From: Rhizopus arrhizus
Lineage: Eukaryota > Mucoromycota > Mucoromycetes > Mucorales > Rhizopodaceae
DNA length: 64,000 nucleotides
Direction of reading: 5' to 3'
Assembly: GCA_024220505.1 (NCBI GenBank)
Contig: JAKZZE010000015.1
Span: forward strand, 620,001-684,000
Shown here: positions 9,409 through 20,176 of the stretch, piece by piece
Position numbering within the stretch: position 1 is the stretch's first letter
Layout: every line of letters starts with the position of its first letter
Translations under genes and position numbers: made by a program
The notes under the pieces: model-generated
What the model saw: the letters and a program-made list of their open reading frames with translations, nothing else
Databases searched by the model: none
Told to the model about the DNA's origin: nothing

Positions 9409-11538
9409 TTAAGCATTTTTAAAGTTTCCAACAGAGTGCCTAATGATGTTTTGAAGGATATCAACAAGAATCTCTTAGCTGGCTTCAGTTATTCTTGTCT
9501 TCAAATCCTCAGCATCGCCAAATTTGCTCCACTTTACTTTGTTCTTGAGTAAAACCTAGAACTGCTCAATGATGTTGAGTTCAGGAGAATATAGAGTGAG
9601 ATGAATACTCCTGTATTCTCTTCGCTTAACCATTGCATCAATGTCATTCTTAGGTTTATGGATGTGAGTGTTACGTTCTGGCGAATTCATTAAGAAATAG
9701 TAATGAAACCAAAAGAACGGTTTTTGAGATTGAACTTTATTCGAGGCAATCTTGATTGTTAAAAAAGAAAATATTATAAAATCTACTATTTATATTTTTC
9801 TATCAGCTGGCGAGTAAATCAGTAATTGTGAGCATAGATCCAATAATTGAGGTATTTGATTGATGGATGGTTGCAGAATCGGTTATAAATATATTTAATT
9901 CGTTGTTTTTATAGATCTTATTGTTCTTTAACTGATCTGGGAGATTTGTCCCGTCTTCTTTAAGAGGAAAGATATATTTATATGAAATGCCTCCAGTCAG
10001 ATCAAAGTTAACTGGGTACCTGATCCATTATTATTCATTTACAGAAATGATGAATAGTAAAGATCATAACTTATTTATTGTTCATGTTTACTTTATAGAA
10101 TGAATCTAATAGTGATAGTTTTATATAAAAAAGAAGAATATATTTTATTTAATAAAGATTTATACTATGATCTTTTATCAATTTAGATATACTTTTTAAT
10201 TGCGATTATTCATTTTTGGAAACCTGTCCATTTCATTCATCATCTTGGATATGAATTTCATATAATAGCCAGCATTTGTTCCAGTTGTATTTATCTCGAT
10301 TGCTGATGCATTCTTTTTCTTCTTGCCACCAGTAACTTTGAATACTTCAGGCCTCAATGGCTCTAACTTCAGCACTTACAACCCTCTGAGCAGAGATAGT
10401 TCCAAATATTGTGTAAGAGACTGCCCGAGTTGAAGGAACATCTACTACTGCTGAAATATCTCTTAGAGAGTGCGCATAAGAAACCCTCATGTTGATGTTG
10501 AAATGTAATGAGTTAGTTTTCTGTTTTTCTTTTTTTTTTCAAGTCAGAGGAGAGAGAAAGAAAGATTCGGATAAAAACTAAAAAGCTTGGATCGACAACT
10601 AGGATAGGACAAGAGAGGGCGATATTAAAGGCTTAAACGTGTGAAATGCAATTAAGACTTACAATACTTGATAATTGTTTGATCTTTATTTAAATAAAAG
10701 ATTATGGATATGTATACTATTATAACGAATGTGAAGTACAGCTCGTCTTATTAAACTGAGGGTATTGTTTATAATTAAAGGAATATACTCTAAGAGCAGA
10801 TAGTGTGATGACATGAAGGCAGCTTCATCAACAAAAACGCAATTCCTCAAGTAGCCTATATCGGATTTTAACATTGCTGTTACCCATCCGAAACATTTTT
10901 CGATTTTGTCAGTATTATTTCTTGCATTAGGCTGAAGTGTGAGTCTCTTGATAGTTAGACTACAGTTGTAAAGAATGAGGTTGCCGACTGAGGTCTTTTT
11001 CAAGGAGAACCCTTCAAAAGTTTGGTTTAAGCTATCCACATCATCTTGCTTTGAAGTTAAAGGGTGCTCATCATAGAATTGAATGAGATACTCCTTGCGC
11101 TCATCTTGCAACTGAGATAAAGGACGATTGACCTTATTAGTGTCTTTTCGTAAATGTTACAAAATAGATCCTCCTTGAGCCTTCTTGCCCAAGTTTGTGC
11201 AGTACGTTCAACTATTCCTGCCATTCTGCTGAGGGAGCTGCCTTCCATAACTTGATCCTATTGAAGTAATAAAAAAGGTGCGTTGTTTATCTGAATAGAC
11301 ATTGAACTTCTTAATGTTTTCTTCGGCTGCTACTTCTTCAGCCAATTCCCGCATCTGTACATCAAGTTGAGTAAGAACTCTTTTGAGAATTGGCTTCTGT
11401 GACAACTTATAACGGCTCAATTTCATCAAGGTTCTTATATTATAGAGATCAATGCTTTACTCCAAGTCCATTGCTTCCTCCCCATCCTCATCACTTGTAT
11501 CGCCTTGGCCGCTTTCATAGTAGAATCTGCTTGTCATT
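9409..11538 (-). pseudogene. Second DDE transposase family, broken by insertions
   Basis: This is a different family from the copy at 6776-8157. From the start at 11538: MTSRFYYESGQGD, an early TAA near 11460, a Lys-rich region, GFSLKKTSVGN, LQPNARNN, and CVFVDEAAF (first catalytic Asp) near 10830. The frame resumes after an insertion with NINMR and STRAVSYTIFGTISA near 10400-10500. After a second insertion it continues with NTHIHKP and LYSPELNIIEQF near 9550-9680. Stops and frame changes occur throughout. The two insertions are a 310-bp probable solo LTR (10504-10813) and an unexplained block (about 9716-10215). I could not find a matching pair of terminal repeats. Confidence 0.75.
10504..10813. 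mobile_element. Probable solo LTR, 310 bp
   Basis: The block interrupts the transposase exactly between codons for DEAAF and NINMR, which are contiguous in related proteins. It begins TGTAATGAG and ends GTGATGACA, so it has the 5'-TG...CA-3' ends of an LTR. It is flanked by TGAAA on the left and TGAAG on the right, a 4-5 bp target duplication with one mismatch. No internal retrotransposon genes are present, which fits LTR-LTR recombination. A MITE of similar length is the alternative. Confidence 0.55.
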
Positions 11539-11645
11539 TTATGTTATCTGAAATAAGAAAAATAGGGACTAGCTTCCATGGCCTGAGCCAGCCGCAATTT
11601 GGGCATTTACTAAACCGCCGCTTGAGCCTTGTAAAGCTCCTAATT

Positions 11646-11682
11646 AAGCACAGTCAAACCGCAGATTAGGGTGTCACGAAAT
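11646..11682 (+). repeat. Tc1/mariner-like terminal sequence without a partner
   Basis: The sequence begins CACAGTCAAACCGCAGATTA, with the CAGTCAAACC core seen at Tc1-like ends, and is oriented as a left end opening to the right. The sequence from here to about 11805 replaces the expected continuation of the regulator fragment at 11805-12408. No inverted partner was found to its right. Confidence 0.4.
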
Positions 11683-11804
11683 CGCTGATTGTTTTGAGAA
11701 TCGTCATTTGGCACTGGCGATACTGTAAATACACAATTGACCCTATTTGGTAAACATAAGCCTTCTTTTTTACCTTTTGTGGCCATGAATGTACGACGTA
11801 CATT

Positions 11805-12408
11805 ACGTAGTTTATCCAATGATACATTGACCAATGCTGCGAATTCCTTGTTTCCCTTGTAGATTTCACCTGTCCTTCTCCAAAGACAGGCAGGGATAGC
11901 CATCGCACTAAACACACGATCATAATCCAGCAACAACCTCTCGAATCCTTCTTCGACCAAGATCAAATCAATATCTGTCAGTGATTGTGCTACTTGTCGA
12001 AACGTAGGGCGAAACATGCCCATGACATTCAAGATACGTTGTCGACCCTCTTGAGACATACTACACATAAAGATTAAGATCAAAACAGGTTCCGAGTGAA
12101 CTTACTGCTGTTCCATATAACGTTGTAATCGAGCATATCCATTGACATAATTATAAGGTTTTAAGAATCCTGCTTGATATTTAGCATTAATGACCTCATT
12201 CAACTTCTCTTCAGGTTTCCCATCTTTTGGATCTGCTGCAGTCAAATAGAATTGATCTTTTGGATCTGGTTTATTATTGATGGCTGATAGATCATTCAAA
12301 TGATCACTAATAAAGAACGTTAAAAAGAAAAGGACGAAAGGAACAAGGTTACTTTAATGCTTCACTGTCTTTGAACTTCATGGCTATTGTGGATGTAGTT
12401 TCAAACAT
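11805..12408 (-). pseudogene. AcuK/Ert1/Rds2-type regulator, truncated at both ends
   Basis: Three exons join in frame: 12408-12353, 12306-12106 and 12060 downwards. They encode FETTSTIAMKF, LNEVINAKYQAGFLKPYNYV, and a PAS-like segment with FRPTFRQVAQSLTDIDL and PACLWRRTGEIYKGNKEF. This matches my knowledge of the Ert1/Rds2/AcuK family, which activates gluconeogenesis and alternative carbon use. The N-terminal Zn2Cys6 DNA-binding domain is absent: the frame starts at 12408 and is followed upstream by low-complexity sequence and the repeat block. The PAS domain breaks off after DKLR near 11805, where transposon-like sequence begins. A functional product is unlikely; an intact paralogue should exist elsewhere. 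Confidence 0.75.
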
Positions 12409-12475
12409 GGTTGAGAAATAAAAAAGGAAGAAGAAGAAGAAGAAAAAAGTTTAAAAAAAGTAAAAATAAGCTCAT

Positions 12476-13605
12476 ATTTAAAATATAAATGTGGGTATGA
12501 TGTACTACGCAACCTTTTTTTTTTTTTTTTTTCTTTTTTTTTTTTGTATTCATTACTGCTAATCTAAAATGCTTACTGACAAACACAATCAAAAGATCTT
12601 TGTTTCATCATCGTCACACATCCAATTTCCCCCTTTCTAAAAACCTAGTCTCCCTTTTAATAAAGTGACCCGATGAATGTTTCATTCTAAAAAAAAAGTG
12701 GTGTTACTCATCCCAAAAAGTCAGACGAGAAATGTGTCAAAGGATGAATGATGCAAACAGGTATCCAAGTCTAATTTTTTTTTTTTTCATCCAATCAATC
12801 CATTCATTTTCTTGTAAAGAGAAGGAATGATTTTATTCACGTCAAGTATTTATGGTATGAGAAACAGCATCCGTAGGTAATTCGGGAAAGCAAAGGACTC
12901 TTCCTTTCACAAGAGGTTCATAGTGATCAGACACCTTTATCACAAATGGTGGTGATATACAAAGCGCAATTGTACCACTCTTCTGTCCATCCTCATCTTC
13001 CATCACATTCGCATCAAATGTCTGTACGCCTTCTTTTACATCCATCGCAGTAATATACGCCTCTTGTCCCTTGATGGCATATCCTAGATCTACTACTTTT
13101 TCTACCAACTGACGTAACCTGAGACTATACGCTTGCTGCTTCTTCAACAACCCTAGATTGTCTGCAGGAGCGGACAGATAGCTCTTTGGGTATGACTTTT
13201 GCAATCCACGATAGATGTGATGCCAGTTGCGTTCCACGCTCTTTTTCCGTCTTTCTTCGATATCGTCTGTCTTGCTGTTGACGATCAAGAGAGAGAGCTC
13301 TTGACGTAATCGAACAAGGAAAAAGGAGGACGGGTCATGGTGATCGAACCAGTCCTGAATTTCTAAAAACTCTGCATGACATGACAGCCCTGGGAAATGG
13401 TTCGTATTCAGATTTTGAACAAGGACGTCCATCATAAACTTTTCTGTTAGCAGCAAAATACGCTCTGAACTCAGATAAGGATCCCCTAATCTTTCGATCG
13501 TTTCTGTCAGATTGAGCCAGAGTGTACTTAGTTTTTCTGTCGTTGTCTTTGGTTCAGCAAAAGGTAGTAGCTCTTGTGCAAGCTTCTTTATTTCTGCTCT
13601 GAGAT
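12476..13605. repeat. Direct repeat copy B
   Basis: Partner of copy A at 3-1131, offset by 12473-12474 bases. It contains the 3' portion of the intact coiled-coil gene plus its 3' flank and a T18-C-T12 run. The two copies bracket 11.3 kb of transposon-rich sequence. Confidence 0.93.
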
Positions 13606-14207
13606 CAATCAATTGTATTGAAATACTCTTGGGATCATTGTCTGAGCATCGCATGGATTGTAAGTGAAGTTGATAGTTGTTTTCTAATATCTTCATATCC
13701 TCCGCACGCTGCTTGACCTTTTTTTGTAATTTGTTCAATTGATCCTCTAATCTTTTATTCTCGTTCTCATCCTGTGCCTTTTCTGCTTCTAATTCTCTCA
13801 ACAAAGCACGTCGCTGATCTATGGTCTGTTGCTGTTGTTTTTGAGTGCTGTCACTTTTCAGGGACAAGGTTTTCTCTAAACTAGTATGGGCGGAGACTAA
13901 TAAAAAATTAGAACTTTTTTTTTCTTCTTCTTTTTTGCCTACCTGACTCGATACTTGTCATATCATCAGGTTCTTGTTGTGATGGAATAGGTGGTAAATG
14001 CTTTATTTCCGGTGAGGGTAGGTTGTGTTGTGTGACATTGGAAAGGCTTGGTTGTTTATTTAAAACATGGTCAGAAATTGATAAAGAAGATACAGAAGAA
14101 GTGAGAGTTGCTTTTGTCTTTGGTTTCTTTTGAAATAAACGAGATATTCTATTGACTGCTTTGTTTTTTGTCTTTATTATTGGAACTTCACTTGTATTAT
14201 TCTTCAT
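12842..14207 (-). CDS. Coiled-coil protein of unknown function (439 aa)
   Basis: Two exons, 14207-13943 and 13896-12842, are joined across a 46-nt GT-AG intron and give 439 aa. Residues 1-90 are basic and Ser/Lys-rich (SRLFQKKPKTKATL) with a short proline-rich stretch. Residues about 100-200 are heptad-rich, with QKQQQQTIDQRRALLREL and long Glu/Lys/Gln runs predicted to form a coiled coil. The C-terminal 240 residues look globular (DWFDHHDPSSFF, NWHHIYRGLQKSY, FVIKVSDHY) and end in VSHTINT. No family is recognised; a cytosolic structural or trafficking role would be a guess. A 34-base poly-A tract lies just upstream of the start. The 3' two-thirds is duplicated at 3-1131. Confidence 0.8.
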
Positions 14208-14229
14208 TTATCCTATTCTTATTTTTTTT

Positions 14230-14266
<37 letters not shown>

Positions 14267-14270
14267 AAAA
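14230..14270. repeat. Poly-T/poly-A tract
   Basis: T run followed by about 31 consecutive A residues, immediately upstream of the coiled-coil gene start (minus-strand promoter side). Such homopolymers are common in fungal promoters and prone to length error. Confidence 0.8.
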
Positions 14271-14388
14271 ATTAAAGTTTGTTTTTCTGTGCATCTAGAT
14301 TTTAAAAAGGGAAAATGAGTTTAAACACCGATACATGCTTTTACTGAATACTGCAGGATGAATGGCTTTTCTTGTAGATAACGCACAA

Positions 14389-15139
14389 TGAACATAAAAG
14401 ATCAACTGCGGTCTTTCTTCTTTAAGAACACGTTGGTAATGATACTTACCCTTTAATTGAATGTATCTTAAGCTGTGTTGGAATATGAAAATTTTAATTA
14501 CAGGACAGTAAGATTTCGACAGTCTGCAGGCAGTGATCAGTCCTAAAAATGGTACTTAGTGTTTTCTAATTTGGAAAGCAGTTCTATTTTAAAAGCACAC
14601 TTTTTTCCTTTTTATTCAGTGAAATGCTAATGAAATAAATGTATTCAATTGTGGCCTTCCTCTGTTTTCTATATAAAAAAGACGCGTTTATATCTTAATA
14701 AAACAGTAAAAGATCAAAAAGAGCAGTATATTGGATAGAGAAAGATGATGATGATCATCCTACTGGCTATAATAAAAGACTTGTAATGCGTATAAAGCTA
14801 AAGGACCAAATAAATTAAAGTGTGCTGAATAGTTTTACAGGATATCAATGCAAGGAGAGTCCTATGGTCACCCTAACGTCATTATATTCCTTAAGTGAGT
14901 AAATCTAAATTCGCACAAGACTGATGGCTTTGAGATCAGAAGCACCAAAATAAATGTATTCACCCTTAGTTTTTCAATACCAGATGAAAAAGACACTCAG
15001 CATCACAGCATAGAGCATTCTATCAGATATTGTCATCATCCGTCCTCATGTCCAAAAGAAGAGCACTTAATCCAATCATGTTTTGCTATTAACAAAGATA
15101 AAGCATCAGCAAAACACTGTAAAGTGTGTATACTAAAGG
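14389..15139 (+). other. Coding-like segments of an unrecognised, possibly decayed gene
   Basis: Several plus-strand blocks read like protein. 14389-14436 gives MNIKDQLRSFFFKNTL followed by GTAATG. 14729-14818 gives WIEKDDDDHPTGYNKRL and VMRIKLKDQIN. 14842-14893 contains YQCKESPMVTL. 14895-15138 is an open frame with FEIRSTKINVFTLSFSIP, RYCHHPSSCPKEEH and KHCKVCILK, followed by GTAACC. I could not join them without hitting stops, and no family is recognised. It may be a multi-exon gene whose splice sites I misplace, or a pseudogene. It faces the eIF3j gene convergently. Confidence 0.3.
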
Positions 15140-15333
15140 TAACCATGCTATATTGTCTTAAAACTCTGATCATAAAGAGTTTTCCGAGTTCACATTCAAC
15201 CAATTTTTCTTCTTCTTTACAGTACACATCATCCAGTGTTTTTCTATTTTTCAGTATGATCAAGATACCTTATTTTTTGCTTTATACGTTGAACATAAGA
15301 ATATGTGTACATTGGATTCCCTTTTTTTTATTT

Positions 15334-16227
15334 TTACATGAAATCGTCATAATCATCATCAAAATCATTGTATTTATCATCAGCAGCAGAGTTTTTACCA
15401 GCAGCCACCAACTGAGGTTTACCTTTGCCCTTGCCTTTCTTAGTAGCTTCTTTAGCTTGCTTTTGCTTTTCATTAGCAATGGCAGTTAAAGAAGTGGCCA
15501 TCTTTCTAACTTCAGTATCCTTTAAGGGGACTGCGATGTCACGTAACAATTCGTCAATCACCCAACCATAGTTGATGGATTTCTATCACAAGTCGACTGT
15601 TAATATTTCCTCTTTTTTAAAACTTGATCCAAACAAGAAACTTACGGAACTTGCAGAAATGATTTCCACCAAGCGTTTACGATAAGTATCGAGCTCAACA
15701 CGATTCTTTGGTTTCCACTCTTCAATAGGCTTTCCTTTCATGTCATCTGTTGATGGTCAGTAAGTAGAAAAGTCTTCTGGTTCAAATGACTATACCGATA
15801 GAAACACCAGAGAAGAGATCAGTAGCGCTCATCATGTCAGCTTCTAATTCTAATTGACGCATACGCTGTGTACGGGCATAATCATCTTCCTCTTCCTCTT
15901 CTTCTTGTGCCAATTTCTTTGCTTCCAACTCTTTCTTCTTTTGTTCTTCGGCTGCTTGTTTCTCGGCAATTTTTTGCTTTAAAGGTACTTTCTTCTTAAC
16001 AGGAGCAGCAGGCTTCTTGGTTTCTTGTTTTTTTTCTTCTTCGTCAAAGTCTTCCCAAGAATCTTTGACGTCTTCTTCAACATCTTCATCATCCCACTTG
16101 TTCTTTTTAGGAATGGCCACTTGAACTTCAATATCGCTTTCGTCCTCTAAGTTTTTTTTTTATTTTAGTCATCCTTCTTTCTTTCTTTTACTTTTTTCAC
16201 ACACAAATGGTTACCCCAATCACTCAT
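15334..16227 (-). CDS. HCR1: Translation initiation factor eIF3 subunit J
   Basis: Four exons (16227-16215, 16146-15796, 15746-15646, 15582-15334) give 237 aa, close to the yeast Hcr1 size of about 265. The first exon is only 13 nt (MSDW plus one base). Landmarks are the acidic N-terminus MSDWEDESD, PKKNKWDDED, a Lys/Glu-rich helical middle (LKQKIAEKQAAEE), and a C-terminal part with INYGWVIDELLRDIA ending FDDDYDDFM. eIF3j sits loosely on the 40S subunit and aids start selection and ribosome recycling. The intron at 15795-15747 carries a CTTACTGAC branch-like site close to its 3' end. Confidence is high from both ends and the overall plan. Confidence 0.88.
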
Positions 16228-16557
16228 TATTTTTTTTTTTTCTCTGTTTGAGCACAGTAAATATGGAAGAGATTTTTTTTTATTTTGTTTTAGGGACACC
16301 CCCGAAGTACCTCTTTTCAGCCCATACTCCGAATGATCCTATCCCGGAACCAACTGTTCGGGCAGAAATCAATGATTTCTCACAAAGTAAACAAGGATAG
16401 ACTTTGATTTCAATAGACAATCAAGAAATAAAGGGTCTCTTTGTTTTCAAACAGATTTCTTTTTATGTCTTTATTCTCTTGAAAAGCTGTCGGTCATTTA
16501 AAAGTAGGGGTCGCTATTTGGCAGGGGCTTTTTTTTTATCGCTCTCTTGTATTAAAT

Positions 16558-17067
16558 ATGTCTACTGCTGTGGAAGAAAAAGATATTGTTAAATTCGTTA
16601 CAGAAGAAGAGATTAATCGTGCTTCTACCGAAGAAACAACAAAACAGGAAGAACCAAAAGAACAATCAGATGCATTTAATCCAGAAACTGGAGAGATCAA
16701 CTGGGATTGTCCATGTAAGTAAAACTTTTAGATTCTCATGCACAAGTCAACAGTCGCCAAATATGCATACATCTACACAGGCTTAGGAGGTATGGCACAA
16801 GGCCCTTGTGGTGAAGATTTTAAGGCCGCATTCAGTTGTTTTGTCTTTTCAGAAGCTGAGCCTAAGGGCATTGATTGTGTTGATAAATTCAAAGCTATGC
16901 AAGACTGTTTCCGTCGTCACCCTGATGTTTATGCTGATGAGATTGATGATGATGAGAACGATGAAGAAGTAATAGTAAATGAAGCAACAGAAGAAGCTAA
17001 TGTTGTCGCGCCTTGTCCTGATGAAGAAGAGACTACATTTAGCTCTTGGATATCTTCTTGGTTTTAA
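16558..17067 (+). CDS. MIA40: MIA40/CHCHD4 intermembrane-space oxidoreductase
   Basis: Two exons (16558-16714, 16781-17067) give 147 aa. The redox CPC motif is Cys51-Pro-Cys53, split across the intron. The twin CX9C motifs are Cys62-Cys72 and Cys85-Cys95 in the usual helix-turn-helix. The protein oxidises and traps cysteine-rich proteins entering the mitochondrial intermembrane space and works with the sulfhydryl oxidase Erv1. Yeast Mia40 has an N-terminal presequence and membrane anchor. This version has neither: it starts with a short acidic tail, so it resembles the soluble animal CHCHD4 form. The C-terminus is very acidic and then ends in SSWISSWF. Confidence 0.93.
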
Positions 17068-17463
17068 ACATAGATTATCGAAAACATCCTTTTATATTTC
17101 TTTTATAGAATAACTATTTTTGTATTATAAAGCTTTCCTCCCTTTTTTTGTATACTATTTACTTTTTTTTTGTGGCGTAAAAGACCATCAAATGAGCAAA
17201 GCTAGTTACCTGTGCCTTTTTATTGGTTGATATTTTTCAAACCAACTGTCTTTGCAGGAAGATAATAGCTGTCAAACTTTACACTCCAGTAAACTCTATA
17301 AAAATAAAACATGTTTATTAGAGTAAAAAGCCATTGAAGAGCATGCGAAGTAAAAGAAAAAGGAGGTTTGAAAGACTACACATTTGTTAAAAATAAAGCT
17401 TCTATTTCCAATTAACCTGTTTTTTCTTTTCATATTCTTCTTTACATCACAAGCAAATCATTC

Positions 17464-18518
17464 GTGGATCAAATGAAGATCAAATGGAAAGCAATCAATA
17501 TGCTTGCTATGATACCAATCTGCATGACTAGCACCATCCAATCTCAGTTACTTGGCGACATATCACAAGTAATAGATTGTCTTACTCTTGACACAGTTTC
17601 ATTGCTTGTCCATCAACAACCAGCTTCCAGCAACGCTCCTACTTTCTGGGCTCCTCAAATAAGCTCGCCTCCTTCATCCCCTACCTCGTCCTCAATCAAA
17701 CTGCCAAAACGGCAAACAATCACCACCATGTCAAAGCTATCAAAAGATCCTTCAGTAACCTTTAAAAATCCAACAACTCGCCCAAGTTCGTTTGATGCCT
17801 CTATGTTCAATAGCCATTCTCCTACAACTGAACACACTACGAAAACGTCAAAAGCGGCATTGAATGCTACGCCTTCAGAACCTCCAAAGTTTTCTACAGA
17901 GAAAATCAATAGTTTAACACAGTCTGAAAATGGAGTATACCCAACCCTCATTCGACTACCATCGGAGCAAACAAAGACATCAAATTCCTTCAAGGTAGCC
18001 CTGATCCATACTTCAATAACAGAAAATGACATAACTGAAAGAGGAACGGTGACTGCAACGATCACCTCTGTCCCAAAGAATGCAATAGTCAATGATGATC
18101 AGACCAGTAAACCAGGTATGATAGCAGGTGCGGTTATTGGCAGTGTATGTAAGTAATTTGAATTTACTTTGTATATAAATCATAGACAGTGATTCATCTC
18201 TAAAGATTTTATCAAGTGGGACTTACTGCTATCGTCGTTCTCTTTATTTGGATCAATCGATTTCGAGGTCGTATGGGCATAGATAGGTCAAATCCTGAAT
18301 TTGATCGTCGCGATCTAGACTATGTGAACCCTTCTCGTCCTTGCACACAAATTAGGACGCCTAATTCAAATACCGTTTTTCCGATGGCTTCTCAACCAAG
18401 CCAACATGAAAGCTTTTATAAAGATGCAGACGTGATACCCTACCAACCTCAGCTCTTAGAGATGCCTAGTCCAACTGACTACGAATACTCGAATGATCGT
18501 TATGAAAATAGCAATTGA
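17464..18518 (+). CDS. Single-pass membrane protein with Ser/Thr-rich ectodomain
   Basis: Exons 17464-18148 and 18217-18518 give 328 aa (or 325 from the in-frame Met at 17473). A Lys-rich start followed by a hydrophobic stretch (INMLAMIPICM) fits a signal peptide. Residues 30-215 are Ser/Thr/Pro-rich and would be heavily O-glycosylated. A transmembrane helix, IAGAVIGSVLGLTAIVVLFI, spans about residues 220-240 and is followed by basic residues and a Pro/Tyr-rich cytoplasmic tail of about 80 residues. The layout recalls fungal wall-stress sensors (Mid2/Wsc/Msb2 style), but no WSC or other named domain is present. The splice acceptor used is ATCAAG; the other nearby AG breaks the frame. Confidence 0.7.
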
Positions 18519-18813
18519 CTGCTGCAGTTAATGATTCAGATTACAGGTAACGATATCATGGCAATCTTTATACAAATTAGTATAAACCAGATCAAATAAA
18601 CACATTTTATCATTATGATTCAATAGGCCCTTCTTTGCTTTAAACCTCGTTCAATAAAGGAGTGTTTGCTGCTATTTTTATACATTACCTTGTATACTTT
18701 CTTTTTTATTTTATAAACAAATTCATTAAATTGAATAAAGAAGGGGGTTATATATTTCGTCTTTAGGCTAAATCAGAAGGTGCTTGAGGCATATGAATAT
18801 TTGTAAAGTTATG

Positions 18814-20176
18814 CTATACTGATGGTGCACTAGGTATAATTGGCATCTGTGGCGTTATTTGTAATGGTGGTACGACAGATAGCTTGGATGGTTTGCCTTT
18901 ACTGATCACTTTATTTCGACACATAATAATGATTTCTTGAGCATGCAGTTGATACCAATTTGCTTCTGAGATGGACATATCCCATCGACTTTTCAATATT
19001 GAATGCCCAAACTTTTTCTTGTAAAAATAAATAAAAGGAAGGACAAAAACCCACATAAAGGATAAAAATAAAAATATTTTGAAAAAGATATTATCCATTA
19101 TGCGTGAGGCTAAATGGTTGCTTTTTACAGTAATTTCATCTTTTTCAGTTTGAAATGTTATTTCCACTGTTTCCAAGAATCCGGCGTTTCGGATAGCATT
19201 TGTGAGTGCTTGAAATATAAATGGCATGTTAATATAAATCAAAAGTGATTCGTATATTGTATTTTAAAATATTACCTGTAGTAAGAGTTTCAAAGTCCCA
19301 ATCCACTTGCTTATTCAATTTTAATTCTTTCATTGCATTTTCTGAATGAATATATTCATCGCACAGTTGCCTCACTCGTTTAATTTCCCCAGTCTTTGGA
19401 TCTGGTAAAACATAAACTCCTCGACAATAAGGTGATACGTAATTACTACAATCAATCTTGAAACAAAAGTCTTCTACTCGATGCGTCACTGGTTCTTGTT
19501 CAGTTTCTTCTTCACCGTTGCTATTTCGTCTTGTTCTAGTGATCCAATGTGTCTCCTCATGATATCCTACAAGTCATTTTTTATGAATACGAAAGAAAAC
19601 GATTCTTTATGAAAAAATACCATAGAATCTAGCTATTAGTGAAGGTGGTGAATTGTGTTGATGTAAAAATTGTAATAAAGCTTCTCCATCTTCGTTAATG
19701 TGTTTGTCTCGAGAACTAACATTACCAGTTCTTGATGTTTTAAATTTCGCTTTATATAAAGAATAATCTGGTGGTGGTGGGCGACCTTGAAAATCTGCAT
19801 GGTCTACAAGTAATTCTTGTTCTTCGTTATATTCGTCTTCCAACAAGTCGTAATCTGCTGTCTCTGGAAACGGTGCAAGTGTTGGCATCGGCATCGGCAT
19901 CGGCATCGGCATTGCCGTTGGCATTGGTATTGTAACTGAATTTGGATTTAGGGAACAGTCAGCATCGCTAGTACTCGTAATGTTGTTATTCCCAGAAACT
20001 GGTTTACCGTGCAGCGCATGTACAGGTACTACTGAAGACGAAGCTGCTATTACATTATCGTATGTGGGTAATTCTAGTCCTGCTTCTGAAGGTGGGGCAG
20101 AAGGAAGTATATGATTTGCTTCTGGTGAATTAGTAGAAGACAATAAGAGGTTGTAATCTTGGTTGTTTTTAGACAT
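18814..20176 (-). CDS. Conserved fungal membrane protein, unknown function
   Basis: Exons 20176-19621, 19566-19276 and 19208-18814 give 413 aa. The first 185 residues are low complexity, with PTYDNVIAASSS and five Met-Pro repeats (MPMPMPMPMP) encoded by a GGCATC microsatellite at about 19887-19925. The core after that is well structured: YHEETHWITRTRR, DFCFKIDCSNYVSPY, VLPDPKTGEIKRVRQLCDEY, then a hydrophobic span FFKIFLFLSFMWVFVLPFIY (about residues 320-345), and a cytosolic-looking tail with SRWDMSISEANWY. I recall similar proteins across fungi as uncharacterised membrane proteins. Location is probably an internal membrane or the plasma membrane. Confidence 0.65.

Noticed and set aside
18814..20176. 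CRISPR-like or tandem array at the GGCATC repeats
   Set aside because: It is a short hexanucleotide microsatellite coding Met-Pro, inside a reading frame.
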